Source of the DNA: Flavobacteriales bacterium UBA2426
Lineage (GTDB): Bacteria > Bacteroidota > Bacteroidia > Flavobacteriales_F > PHOS-HE28
DNA length: 13,388 bases
NCBI GenBank assembly: GCA_002342985.1
Contig: DDRC01000201.1
Span: 1-13,388 of the forward strand
Direction of reading: 5' to 3'
A program made the position numbers and the translations under genes. Of this stretch, positions 1-6,197 are shown one piece after another. The notes under the pieces are model-generated. The model had not been told where the DNA came from. It did not search any database and was given only the letters and a program-made list of their open reading frames with translations. Each line of letters opens with the position of its first letter. The first letter of the stretch is position 1.

Positions 1-638
1 CCACTGAGCTTCTGCACGAGGACCATCCGGCCTCCATCGACACGCCGATGCGCGACGATGCCTTCGCGCTTTCGCCCGAGGAGAAGATCCACCGCATCGA
101 ACAGCACTTCCGTGGCATCATGGAGACACTGGGCCTCGACCTCGGCGACGACAGCCTGCAGGGCACGCCCAAGCGCGTGGCCAAGATGTTCGTGAACGAG
201 GTGTTCAGCGGACTGGACCCCGCCACACGCCCCGAGCCCACCTTGTTCGCCAACAAGTTCGGCTACAAGGGGATGCTGGTGGAACGCGACATCACCGTGC
301 ACAGCTTCTGCGAGCACCATTTCGTGCCCATCATCGGCAAGGCCACCGTGGCCTACTTCAGCAGCGGCCAGGTGATCGGCCTGAGCAAGCTGGACCGCAT
401 CGTGAAGCACTACGCCGCGCGGCCCCAGGTGCAGGAGCGCCTCACCGAGCAGATCGCCGCCGAGCTGAAACGCGTGCTCCGCACGGAGGATGTGGCCGTG
501 CTGATCGACGCCGAGCACATGTGCGTGAAACTGCGCGGGGTGAAGGATGAATGCAGCAGCACCGTGACCTCGCACTTCAGCGGTCGCTTCGAGGGGGCGG
601 AGGTGCGCAACGAGTTCCTGACCTACCTCAAGCGCTGA
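1..638 (+). CDS. folE: GTP cyclohydrolase I (5' partial)
   Basis: This enzyme converts GTP to 7,8-dihydroneopterin triphosphate, the first step of folate and pterin synthesis, in the cytoplasm. Counting from the ATG at 48, the zinc ligands are visible as C88 and H91 in SFCEHHFVP and C159 in EHMCV. The substrate-pocket stretches IGLSKLDRIV and RPQVQERLT are also present. The frame stays open to the left edge (first full codon at 3), and the residues before the ATG (HPASIDTPMRDDAF) resemble the N-terminus of flavobacterial FolE as I remember it. The true start therefore lies outside the window and M at 48 is internal. The 3' end is complete (stop 636-638), and one base separates it from the photolyase gene. 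FolE could feed the folate antenna of that photolyase, which is an inference from position. Confidence 0.95.
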   Translation, partial: TELLHEDHPASIDTPMRDDAFALSPEEKIHRIEQHFRGIMETLGLDLGDDSLQGTPKRVAKMFVNEVFSGLDPATRPEPTLFANKFGYKGMLVERDITVHSFCEHHFVPIIGKATVAYFSSGQVIGLSKLDRIVKHYAARPQVQERLTEQIAAELKRVLRTEDVAVLIDAEHMCVKLRGVKDECSSTVTSHFSGRFEGAEVRNEFLTYLKR

Positions 639-639
639 C

Positions 640-1986
640 GTGTCCAAGCCACGCATCAGCATCCACTGGTTCCGGCGCGACCTCCGCCTGGCCGACAACC
701 ATGGCTTCTTCCGCGCGCTGAGCGAGCATGGCAATGTGCTCCCGCTCTTCATCTTCGACACGGAGATCCTCGACAAGCTGGAGGACAAGGCCGACCGGCG
801 GGTGGACTTCATCCACCGCGCCCTGAGCGGCATGCAGGCGGAACTCGTCAAGCGCGGCTCCACCCTGCTGGTGGAACATGGGCGTCCCTTGGATGTCTGG
901 GAACGGCTGCTGGCGCAGTACGAGATCGCGGCGGTCACCACCAATCACGACCACGAACCCTACGCCATCGCGCGGGACAAGTCGGTGGGCGAGTTGCTGG
1001 CCGCGCATGGCGTGCCCTTCCGCACGTTCAAGGACATCAGCATCTTCGAGCGCGGCGAGGTGGTGAAGGATGATGGCGGGCCGTACACCGTGTACACCCC
1101 CTACATGCGCAAATGGCGGGCGCAGTTCACGCCGGAGATGGCCGCGCCCCACCGCAGCGAGGACCGGTTGGACCGGCTTTGGAAGAGCGCTGCCCTCCCG
1201 CTGCCCAGGTTGGAGGCCATCGGGTTCAAGCCGACCGACCTGCAGGCCCCACCTTCCACCTTGACGGATGAACTGCTCCGCAACTATGACCGCACACGCG
1301 ACATCCCGTCCGTGATCGGAACCAGCCGGATGAGCACGCACCTGCGCTTCGGCACGGTGAGCGTGCGCGAACTGGTGCGTCGCAGCCTCGAGACGAGCCC
1401 GAAGTACCTGAACGAGCTCATCTGGCGGGAGTTCTTCATGCAGGTACTCTGGCATTTCCCGCACCCGGAGCGGGCCTTCAAGCCTGCGTACGACCAGATC
1501 GCGTGGCGTGCGGACGAGGCCGGGTTCAAGGCCTGGTGTGCGGGCCGGACAGGGTATCCCTTGGTGGACGCCGGGATGCGCGAATTGAATGCCACCGGAC
1601 TGATGCACAACCGGGTCCGCATGGTGGTGGCCAGTTTCCTCACCAAGCACCTCCTCATCGACTGGCGCTGGGGGGAGGCCTACTTCGCGGCGAAATTGCT
1701 CGACTTTGAGCTGAGCAGCAACAACGGAGGCTGGCAATGGGCCTCAGGCTCAGGCTGTGACGCAGCCCCCTACTTCCGCGTATTCAATCCCCAATTGCAG
1801 CTGGAACGATTCGACCCCGAGTTAAAATATGTCAAGTACTGGGTGCCGGAGTATGGATCGGCAAACTATGTGCGTCCAATGGTCGTTCATCAAGCAGCCC
1901 GAGAACGGGCGATAAGCGTCTACAAGCAGGCCTTGTCAGCCGCAGGAAGAACGCCACACACACAACAAACCCAACTCTTCGCATAG
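640..1986 (+). CDS. phr: Deoxyribodipyrimidine photolyase / cryptochrome (class I type)
   Basis: This FAD enzyme uses blue light to split cyclobutane pyrimidine dimers in DNA. The 448 residues match the usual family length. An N-terminal antenna domain (about 4-165, opening with IHWFRRDLRLADN) is followed by the helical FAD domain (about 230-400), with ELIWREFF at 259-266, MHNRVRMVVASFLTKHLLIDW at 322-342 and NNGGWQW at 361-367. The electron-transfer tryptophan triad W289, W342 and W365 has the same spacing (53, 23) as W306, W359 and W382 of the E. coli enzyme. The start is GTG at 640, one base after folE, and gives the normal N-terminus; no ribosome-binding site is evident. The last 200 bases are visibly less GC-rich than the rest. 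A cryptochrome-like sensory role cannot be excluded, but the intact triad and active-site tryptophans favour repair. Confidence 0.95.
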   Translation: MSKPRISIHWFRRDLRLADNHGFFRALSEHGNVLPLFIFDTEILDKLEDKADRRVDFIHRALSGMQAELVKRGSTLLVEHGRPLDVWERLLAQYEIAAVTTNHDHEPYAIARDKSVGELLAAHGVPFRTFKDISIFERGEVVKDDGGPYTVYTPYMRKWRAQFTPEMAAPHRSEDRLDRLWKSAALPLPRLEAIGFKPTDLQAPPSTLTDELLRNYDRTRDIPSVIGTSRMSTHLRFGTVSVRELVRRSLETSPKYLNELIWREFFMQVLWHFPHPERAFKPAYDQIAWRADEAGFKAWCAGRTGYPLVDAGMRELNATGLMHNRVRMVVASFLTKHLLIDWRWGEAYFAAKLLDFELSSNNGGWQWASGSGCDAAPYFRVFNPQLQLERFDPELKYVKYWVPEYGSANYVRPMVVHQAARERAISVYKQALSAAGRTPHTQQTQLFA

Positions 1987-1988
1987 CC

Positions 1989-2150
1989 ATGCCCCGCAAG
2001 AAGAAATCCCTGATCCTCACCCAGCCGGTGAAGGATGGCATCAAAGCGATCAAGGTCCGGCTGGATGCCCGCACCGTCATCACCCTCGCGAGCCAGAAAG
2101 CGCTGGAATTCTGGAAGCAGCGCTATCCCAAGCTCGAGGTGATCGGCTGA
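1989..2150 (+). CDS. Small basic protein, unknown family (copy 1 of tandem pair)
   Basis: I do not recognise this 53-residue protein. It opens with MPRKKKSLIL, continues with a probable beta-hairpin around KVRLDARTVITL (22-33), and ends in an amphipathic helix, KALEFWKQRYPKL (37-49). It has no cysteines, signal peptide or membrane helix, so a soluble cytoplasmic protein that may bind nucleic acid or another protein is plausible. It is real by context: it fits exactly between phr (2-base gap) and a second copy (3-base gap), all in one direction. The next protein is identical at 34 of 53 positions with no gap in the alignment, a pattern expected of selected protein sequence. It differs from DUF2256, the small cysteine-bearing protein known beside some photolyase genes. 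Confidence 0.8.
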   Translation: MPRKKKSLILTQPVKDGIKAIKVRLDARTVITLASQKALEFWKQRYPKLEVIG

Positions 2151-2153
2151 GCC

Positions 2154-2315
2154 ATGCCCCGCAAGAAACCAGCTCTGATCCTCGAACGCCCCATGAAGGC
2201 GGGCGTCAAGGAGACCAAGGTGCGGCTCGATTCGCGCACGGTCATCACCGTATCCTCGAAGGCTGCCCTGGAGCGCTGGCGCCAGCGGTATCCGAAACTC
2301 ATCGTTCTCGACTGA
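2154..2315 (+). CDS. Small basic protein, unknown family (copy 2 of tandem pair)
   Basis: This is the second 53-residue member of the duplicated family. It shares MPRKK, LIL, KVRLD, RTVIT, ALE and QRYPKL with copy 1, and changes elsewhere are mostly conservative (V/M, I/V, K/R, L/V). The glycine at 17 and tryptophan at 42 are also kept. Charge is again strongly basic. Three bases separate it from copy 1 and three from the SRPBCC gene downstream, so it is almost certainly cotranscribed with them. The divergence between copies suggests an old duplication with both kept under selection, perhaps as a heterodimer, which is inference. Function is unknown; the neighbours (photolyase, carotenoid hydroxylase) suggest a role tied to light or photodamage. 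Confidence 0.8.
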   Translation: MPRKKPALILERPMKAGVKETKVRLDSRTVITVSSKAALERWRQRYPKLIVLD

Positions 2316-2318
2316 GCA

Positions 2319-2813
2319 ATGGCGGTACGGGTGCTTGAGCGGCAGCAGCTCCTTCGCACAGGCCTGCAAGAGGCATGGGAGTTCTTCAGCACTCCAAGGA
2401 ATCTGGCCCGGATCACTCCCCCGGACATGGGGTTCGTCATCCGCGAGCCTTTCGATGACCGTCCCGCCCACACCGGGCAGCTCATCACCTACTCGGTGAA
2501 GCCCCTCTTGGGCATTCCGGTGACCTGGGTGACCCGCATCGAGGAAGTGCAGGCGCCCTACCGCTTCGTTGACACCCAGCTCCGTGGCCCATACAAGCGC
2601 TGGTGGCACCTGCACACCTTCGAGGAGACCGCGGAAGGCGTGCTGATGCGCGACCGGGTGGAGTATGAGATGCCGTTCGGCGCCCTGGGCGAGGCGCTCC
2701 ACGACCTGGTGGTGAAGCCCCGGCTCAAGCGTATATTCGACCACCGCTGGGCCGTGCTCGACGTACTTTTCGCAGGCCGGAGGCGAACTGGTTCGTCCTC
2801 GGCGGCGTTCTGA
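2319..2813 (+). CDS. SRPBCC-family ligand-binding protein
   Basis: This 164-residue protein has the START/SRPBCC helix-grip fold, a single domain with a deep hydrophobic cavity. The typical opening is seen: a first strand (VRVLERQQLL), then the helix pair with EAWEFFSTPRNLARITPPDMGF (about 18-39), and the later strands RWWHLHTFEET and LMRDRVEYEMPFG. The C-terminal helix (about 128-155) is rich in charged and aromatic residues. No catalytic motif is visible, and the family is usually annotated only by fold. It sits 3 bases after the second small protein and 4 bases before the carotenoid hydroxylase gene. In Bacteroidota, as I recall, such proteins often accompany carotenoid or photolyase genes, so a hydrophobic ligand is possible but unproven. 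The last 14 residues look disordered. Confidence 0.85.
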   Translation: MAVRVLERQQLLRTGLQEAWEFFSTPRNLARITPPDMGFVIREPFDDRPAHTGQLITYSVKPLLGIPVTWVTRIEEVQAPYRFVDTQLRGPYKRWWHLHTFEETAEGVLMRDRVEYEMPFGALGEALHDLVVKPRLKRIFDHRWAVLDVLFAGRRRTGSSSAAF

Positions 2814-2817
2814 GCGC

Positions 2818-3309
2818 ATGACCATCTGGGCCATCATCGGCATCGTTGCAGCCACTGCCTTCGTCATGGAGTTCGTGGCCTGGGCCACCCACAAGTACGT
2901 GATGCACGGCTTCCTCTGGGTGCTGCACGCCGACCACCACAAGAAGGACCACTACGGCTTCCTGGAGCGCAACGATGCCTTCTTCCTGATTTTCGCCATC
3001 CCTTCCATGATCCTCTTCATCGTGGGCAGCCTCAAGGGCCTGCACACGCCCTACCTATGGATCGGGCTGGGCATTCTCATCTACGGCCTCCTCTACTTCT
3101 TCGTGCACGAAGTGTTCATCCACCAGCGCATCAAGTGGCTGCGCAACACGAAGAACCCCTATTTCCTGGCCATCCGCCGTGCGCACAAGGTGCACCACAA
3201 GCACCTGGGCAAGGAGCATGGCGAGTGCTTCGGCATGCTCATCGTGCCGATGAAGTACTACCGCGAGGCCAAGCGCATCCTGGCGCAGCAGGGGGGCGTC
3301 AAAGCCTGA
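2818..3309 (+). CDS. crtZ: Beta-carotene 3-hydroxylase, fatty acid hydroxylase superfamily
   Basis: This 163-residue integral membrane di-iron oxygenase should hydroxylate the beta-ionone rings of beta-carotene to give zeaxanthin. All the histidine clusters expected of the CrtZ family are present: HKYVMH (25-30), HADHH (37-41), HEVFIH (97-102) and HKVHHKH (123-129). Hydrophobic segments lie at about 3-22, 55-71 and 80-98. The FLWVLHADHHKKDHYGFLERND stretch is characteristic of bacterial CrtZ rather than of sterol desaturases. It is the last gene of the compact run from folE and is followed by a GC-rich hairpin. The phytoene and lycopene genes (crtB, crtI, crtY) are not in this window and must lie elsewhere if the pathway is complete. 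Confidence 0.9.
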   Translation: MTIWAIIGIVAATAFVMEFVAWATHKYVMHGFLWVLHADHHKKDHYGFLERNDAFFLIFAIPSMILFIVGSLKGLHTPYLWIGLGILIYGLLYFFVHEVFIHQRIKWLRNTKNPYFLAIRRAHKVHHKHLGKEHGECFGMLIVPMKYYREAKRILAQQGGVKA

Positions 3310-3317
3310 GCCGGCAG

Positions 3318-3333
3318 GGCGCGCTTCCGCGCC
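3318..3333 (+). terminator. GC-rich hairpin after crtZ, possible weak terminator
   Basis: GGCGCG (3318-3323) and CGCGCC (3328-3333) form a perfect 6-bp stem with a CTTC loop, 9 bases after the crtZ stop. No T-run follows, so termination would be inefficient or factor-dependent. Its position between the light-related run and efp supports a transcription boundary. Confidence 0.4.
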
Positions 3334-3340
3334 AAACCCC

Positions 3341-3348
3341 TATTATTG
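3341..3348 (+). promoter_or_regulatory. Candidate -7 box of the efp promoter
   Basis: TATTATTG matches the Bacteroidota -7 consensus TAnnTTTG at five of six fixed positions and lies 23 bases before the efp ATG. It sits in the only AT-rich patch of this gap. No convincing -33 TTG element was found at the usual spacing, so the call is tentative. Confidence 0.35.
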
Positions 3349-3371
3349 CGGCCCTTTTCAACGCTTGGGAT

Positions 3372-3935
3372 ATGGCCTCCACCGCTGACGTGAGCATCGG
3401 CTCCTACATCCGTTTCAACGGCGACATCTGCCAGATCATGGAATGGCAGCACCGCACGCCGGGCAACCTGCGCGCCTTCTACCAGGGCAAGATGCGCAAC
3501 CTGCGCAACGGCAAGCTCAATGAGCACCGCTGGCGCAGCGGCGAGAGCATGGAGGTGCTGCGCGTGGAGGTGCATGAGCTGCAGTACCTCTACCGCGAGG
3601 GGGACAATCTGGTTTGCATGGACCAGGTGACCTATGACCAGAAGTACATCCCGGTGGCGCTCTTCGGCGATGCGATGAAATACCTCAAGGAGGAGATGGT
3701 GGTGCAGATCGGCTTCGAGAGCGACACGCCCATCTTCGCGCGCCCTCCGAAGACCGTTGAGCTCCTGGTCACCGAAGCGGAGCATGCCGTGAAGGGCGAC
3801 ACCAGCAACAAGGTGATGAAGCAGGCCAAACTGGAGACCGGTGCCGACATCTCGGTGCCCATCTTCGTGGAGGCCGGCACCGTGGTGCGGGTGGACACCG
3901 AGACCGGGGAGTACCTCGACCGGGTGAAGAAGTAG
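3372..3935 (+). CDS. efp: Translation elongation factor P (lysine-less loop variant)
   Basis: EF-P binds between the ribosomal P and E sites and rescues ribosomes stalled at polyproline. The 187 residues match the family, with a KOW-like N-terminal domain (about 5-65) and two OB domains. The C-terminal signature is clear: VKGDTSNKVMKQAKLETG, then VPIFVEAGTVVRVDTETGEY. The start at ATG 3372 gives MASTADVSIG, the expected N-terminus; the frame is open further upstream but only through crtZ in another frame. The odd feature is the tip loop: the canonical PGKG is here P30-G31-N32-L33-R34, so asparagine replaces the lysine that EpmA modifies in E. coli. Some Bacteroidota EF-Ps carry PGNLR as I remember, so this is probably a natural clade rather than damage. 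No modification enzyme gene (epmA, epmB, earP) is nearby. Confidence 0.95.
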   Translation: MASTADVSIGSYIRFNGDICQIMEWQHRTPGNLRAFYQGKMRNLRNGKLNEHRWRSGESMEVLRVEVHELQYLYREGDNLVCMDQVTYDQKYIPVALFGDAMKYLKEEMVVQIGFESDTPIFARPPKTVELLVTEAEHAVKGDTSNKVMKQAKLETGADISVPIFVEAGTVVRVDTETGEYLDRVKK

Positions 3936-3954
3936 GCCAACCGTGGAAGCATCC

Positions 3955-3982
3955 GGGAGTCCCGCCTGTCGGCGGGGCTCCC
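3955..3982 (+). terminator. Strong hairpin terminator after efp
   Basis: Bases 3955-3966 pair with 3971-3982 in a 12-bp stem with one T-G wobble (3960-3977) and a TGTC loop. A moderately pyrimidine-rich run (TCATCCTTCC) follows. It starts 19 bases after the efp stop and precedes the lpxD-like gene, which has its own candidate promoter. The T-tract is weak, so efficiency is uncertain. Confidence 0.7.
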
Positions 3983-4022
3983 TCATCCTTCCGGGGCCAC
4001 CGGTGCGCACGGGGCGCCCGCC

Positions 4023-4030
4023 TACCTTTA
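4023..4030 (+). promoter_or_regulatory. Candidate -7 box of the lpxD-like gene
   Basis: TACCTTTA matches TAnnTTTG at five of six fixed positions and lies 17 bases before the GTG start, which would give a leader of about a dozen bases. It sits just past the efp terminator, where a promoter is expected. A -33 element is not evident. Confidence 0.45.
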
Positions 4031-4047
4031 CCGGCGAACCATTCACC

Positions 4048-4971
4048 GTGCAGCTTCAGCAACCGTACACTGCCGCAGAGATCGCGCGCCTCATCGGTGG
4101 GGAGGCAAGGGGATTGACCGATCGGCTGGTCACCGGCCTCAACGAGATCAACCGGGTGAGCGAAGGCGACCTGGTCTATGTGGACCACCCCAAGTGGTAC
4201 GACAAGGCGCTCCAGAGCGCGGCTACCACGATCCTGATCGACAAGGCGGTGGAGCCCCCAGCTGGCAAGGCCATCATCATCAGCCCCGACCCCTGCCGCG
4301 ACTACAATGCCCTGGTGCGTCGATTCATGCCGCGTGCGGGCTGGACCGAGACCGACATCCGTATCGGCGCAGGCAGCGAAGTGCACCCCAGCGCGGTGAT
4401 CGGCCCTCACGTCACCATCGGCGAGGATTGCATCATCCATCCGGGCGTGGTGATCTACGAGCGCACCACCATCGGCAACCGCGTCACCATCCATGCCAAC
4501 AGCGTGATCGGAGCGGACCCCTTCTACTACAAGAAACGACCCACGGGCTATGACAAGATGGAGCCCTGCGGGAGCGTGGTCATCGAGGACGACGTGGAGA
4601 TCGGCGCACTGAGCACGGTTGACCGTGGAGTGAGCGCCGATACGCGCATCGGCCGCGGCACCAAGATGGATAACCATGTGCAGATCGGGCACGACACGAT
4701 CATCGGGGCGGGCTGCCTGTTCGCCGCGCACGTGGCCGTGGCCGGGGCCTGCGTGATCGAGGACGGCGTGACCCTCTGGGGCCAGGTCGGCATCCCCAGC
4801 AAGCTACGCGTGGGAAAAGGGGCGGTCATCCTCGGCCAGAGCGGCATCATGTCGTCCGTGGAGGGTGGCCGCACCTACCTAGGGTCCCCTGCGCGCGAAG
4901 CGAAGCAGAAGCTCCGCGAGATCGCGCTTAGCGCCCGCCTGCCTGAGATCGCGAAAAAGCTGGGGCTGTAG
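4048..4971 (+). CDS. lpxD: UDP-3-O-acylglucosamine N-acyltransferase, LpxD-like
   Basis: LpxD adds the second 3-hydroxyacyl chain to UDP-3-O-acyl-glucosamine in lipid A synthesis, at the cytoplasmic face. The 307 residues show an N-terminal uridine-binding domain (about 5-98) followed by a left-handed beta-helix of hexapeptide repeats (about 103-285; IGAGSEV, IGPHVTI, IGEDCII and so on). The catalytic histidine is H215 in DNHVQIGHD. A short C-terminal helical tail ends the protein. It is shorter than E. coli LpxD (341), and the region after IGAD (DPFYYKKRPTGYDKMEP, 157-173) differs from the usual DGFGY version. This resembles the second LpxD-type protein that sits beside efp in many flavobacteria, as I recall, so acyl or substrate choice may differ. 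GTG 4048 is chosen because the earlier in-frame GTG at 3943 would put the terminator inside the gene. Confidence 0.85.
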   Translation: MQLQQPYTAAEIARLIGGEARGLTDRLVTGLNEINRVSEGDLVYVDHPKWYDKALQSAATTILIDKAVEPPAGKAIIISPDPCRDYNALVRRFMPRAGWTETDIRIGAGSEVHPSAVIGPHVTIGEDCIIHPGVVIYERTTIGNRVTIHANSVIGADPFYYKKRPTGYDKMEPCGSVVIEDDVEIGALSTVDRGVSADTRIGRGTKMDNHVQIGHDTIIGAGCLFAAHVAVAGACVIEDGVTLWGQVGIPSKLRVGKGAVILGQSGIMSSVEGGRTYLGSPAREAKQKLREIALSARLPEIAKKLGL

Positions 4972-4973
4972 CC

Positions 4974-6197
4974 ATGGCGCGGCTCGAACGCATCGTGGAG
5001 CGGCTGGAGCTGAAGGAATTCCAGCTGCGCACCCTGCTCGACGTCAGCAAGGCGATCAACAACAATGTCGGCCGCCAAGACCTCCTCCAGCTCTTCGAGC
5101 GCATCGTGCGCGATGAGCTCGGCATCACCCGGCTCAGTCTCTATGAACGGACGGAAACCTGGGAGCGCGTGCTGAGCTATGGCAACCGGGACCGTGACCC
5201 GGCCGTGGATGCCGAGCAGCTCTTCGGCACCTTCACCGACATCCAGACGATCAATTCGGACATCGAGGGTCGCCTGGGCGCATTCGATGTGGCGATACCG
5301 GTGTTCCACCGCGACCGGCCGCTGGCCTTCCTGCTGATCGGCGACATCGATGAGGAAGAACAGCGCATGAGCCCGGTGGTGAAGCACCTGAACTTCATCC
5401 AGACCTTGGCGAATCTGGTGGCCGTGGCCCTGGAGAACCGCCGGATGGCCGAGCGGCAGCTGCAGCAGGAGCGCGACCGGCGCGACATGGAACTGGCGGC
5501 CCAGGTCCAGAAGCAGCTCATTCCCGCAGAGCTGCCGCGTACCGCAGCGCTCCAGGCCGCCGCTTGGTACCTGCCGCATCGGATGATCGGCGGCGACTAC
5601 TACGACCTCATCCCTTTGGGCGATGACCGCTACCTCGCCTGCGTGGCCGACGTGAGCGGGAAAGGCATCCCGGCCGCATTGCTGATGAGCAACTTCCAAG
5701 CAACGCTGCGTGCGTCGGTACCGGGCATGCTGGACCTGGAACAGCTGATCCGGCACCTGAACGAGCGCGTCTTCGCGAGCGCACGGGGTGAGCGTTTCAT
5801 CACGCTCTTCGCGGGCATCCTTGACCTGCGCAACAGGTCTATCCGGTATGCGAACGCCGGCCACAATGCCCCGCTGCTGCACCATGGCGGTCGCATCAGC
5901 ACGCTGCACGACGGCAGCATCGCACTCGGCATGATGCCTGCATTGCCCTTCCTGCGCATCGGCGAGGCCGCAGTTCCTGCCGGCAGCTTGCTGGTGTGCT
6001 ACACGGATGGCCTGGTGGAGCAGGAGAACGCGGAGGGCATCGCGTTCGAGGATGCGCCGCTGATGCGCCTCCTTCAGGAGTCGGGCAGCACCTCGCCGGA
6101 GGCGCTCAACGAACGCATCATCACGGCATTCGAGGCGCACCGGGGGGCGCAGGCCTACCTGGACGACATCGCGCTGCTCACCTGCCGCATCAGCTGA
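4974..6197 (+). CDS. GAF-domain PP2C phosphatase (SpoIIE/RsbU type)
   Basis: This is a soluble serine/threonine phosphatase with a sensory domain, 407 residues long. A short N-terminal helix leads into a GAF-like domain (about 15-155), a charged coiled-coil linker (about 155-182, MAERQLQQERDRRDMELAA) and a PP2C-SpoIIE catalytic domain (about 190-405). Metal and active-site motifs are intact: GGDYYD (206-211), ADVSGKG (225-231), NAGHN (294-298), YTDGLVE (343-349) and DD (397-398). The known members dephosphorylate anti-sigma-factor antagonists in partner-switching pathways. No antagonist (STAS) or anti-sigma kinase gene lies in the window, so its target is unknown. It follows the lpxD-like gene by two bases and probably shares its transcript. 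Its 3' end overlaps the opposite-strand polymerase gene by 8 bases. Confidence 0.92.
   Translation: MARLERIVERLELKEFQLRTLLDVSKAINNNVGRQDLLQLFERIVRDELGITRLSLYERTETWERVLSYGNRDRDPAVDAEQLFGTFTDIQTINSDIEGRLGAFDVAIPVFHRDRPLAFLLIGDIDEEEQRMSPVVKHLNFIQTLANLVAVALENRRMAERQLQQERDRRDMELAAQVQKQLIPAELPRTAALQAAAWYLPHRMIGGDYYDLIPLGDDRYLACVADVSGKGIPAALLMSNFQATLRASVPGMLDLEQLIRHLNERVFASARGERFITLFAGILDLRNRSIRYANAGHNAPLLHHGGRISTLHDGSIALGMMPALPFLRIGEAAVPAGSLLVCYTDGLVEQENAEGIAFEDAPLMRLLQESGSTSPEALNERIITAFEAHRGAQAYLDDIALLTCRIS

Noticed and set aside
48..50. ATG at 48 as the start of folE
   Set aside because: The frame is open to the left edge and the preceding residues fit the usual FolE N-terminus of this group, so the gene begins outside the window.
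628..1737. Open frame of 369 codons on the minus strand
   Set aside because: It is antisense to the photolyase, with no recognisable motif and shadow-like composition.
1989..2315. The tandem small genes as a mobile-element or toxin-antitoxin fragment
   Set aside because: There are no terminal repeats, no transposase remnant and no toxin partner; both members are alike, and both are in the operon direction with intact frames.
1920..2942. Open frame of 340 codons on the minus strand crossing several gene boundaries
   Set aside because: It is antisense to the two small genes, the SRPBCC gene and crtZ. The repeated look of its product comes from the tandem small genes.
3943..4047. N-terminal extension of the lpxD-like gene from GTG 3943
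   Set aside because: It would contain the strong efp terminator hairpin and the candidate promoter, and the added residues look like non-coding sequence; GTG 4048 gives a normal LpxD start.
4875..6140. Long open frame of 421 codons on the minus strand
   Set aside because: It is antisense to the phosphatase gene, which carries all PP2C motifs; the product shows no recognisable domain.
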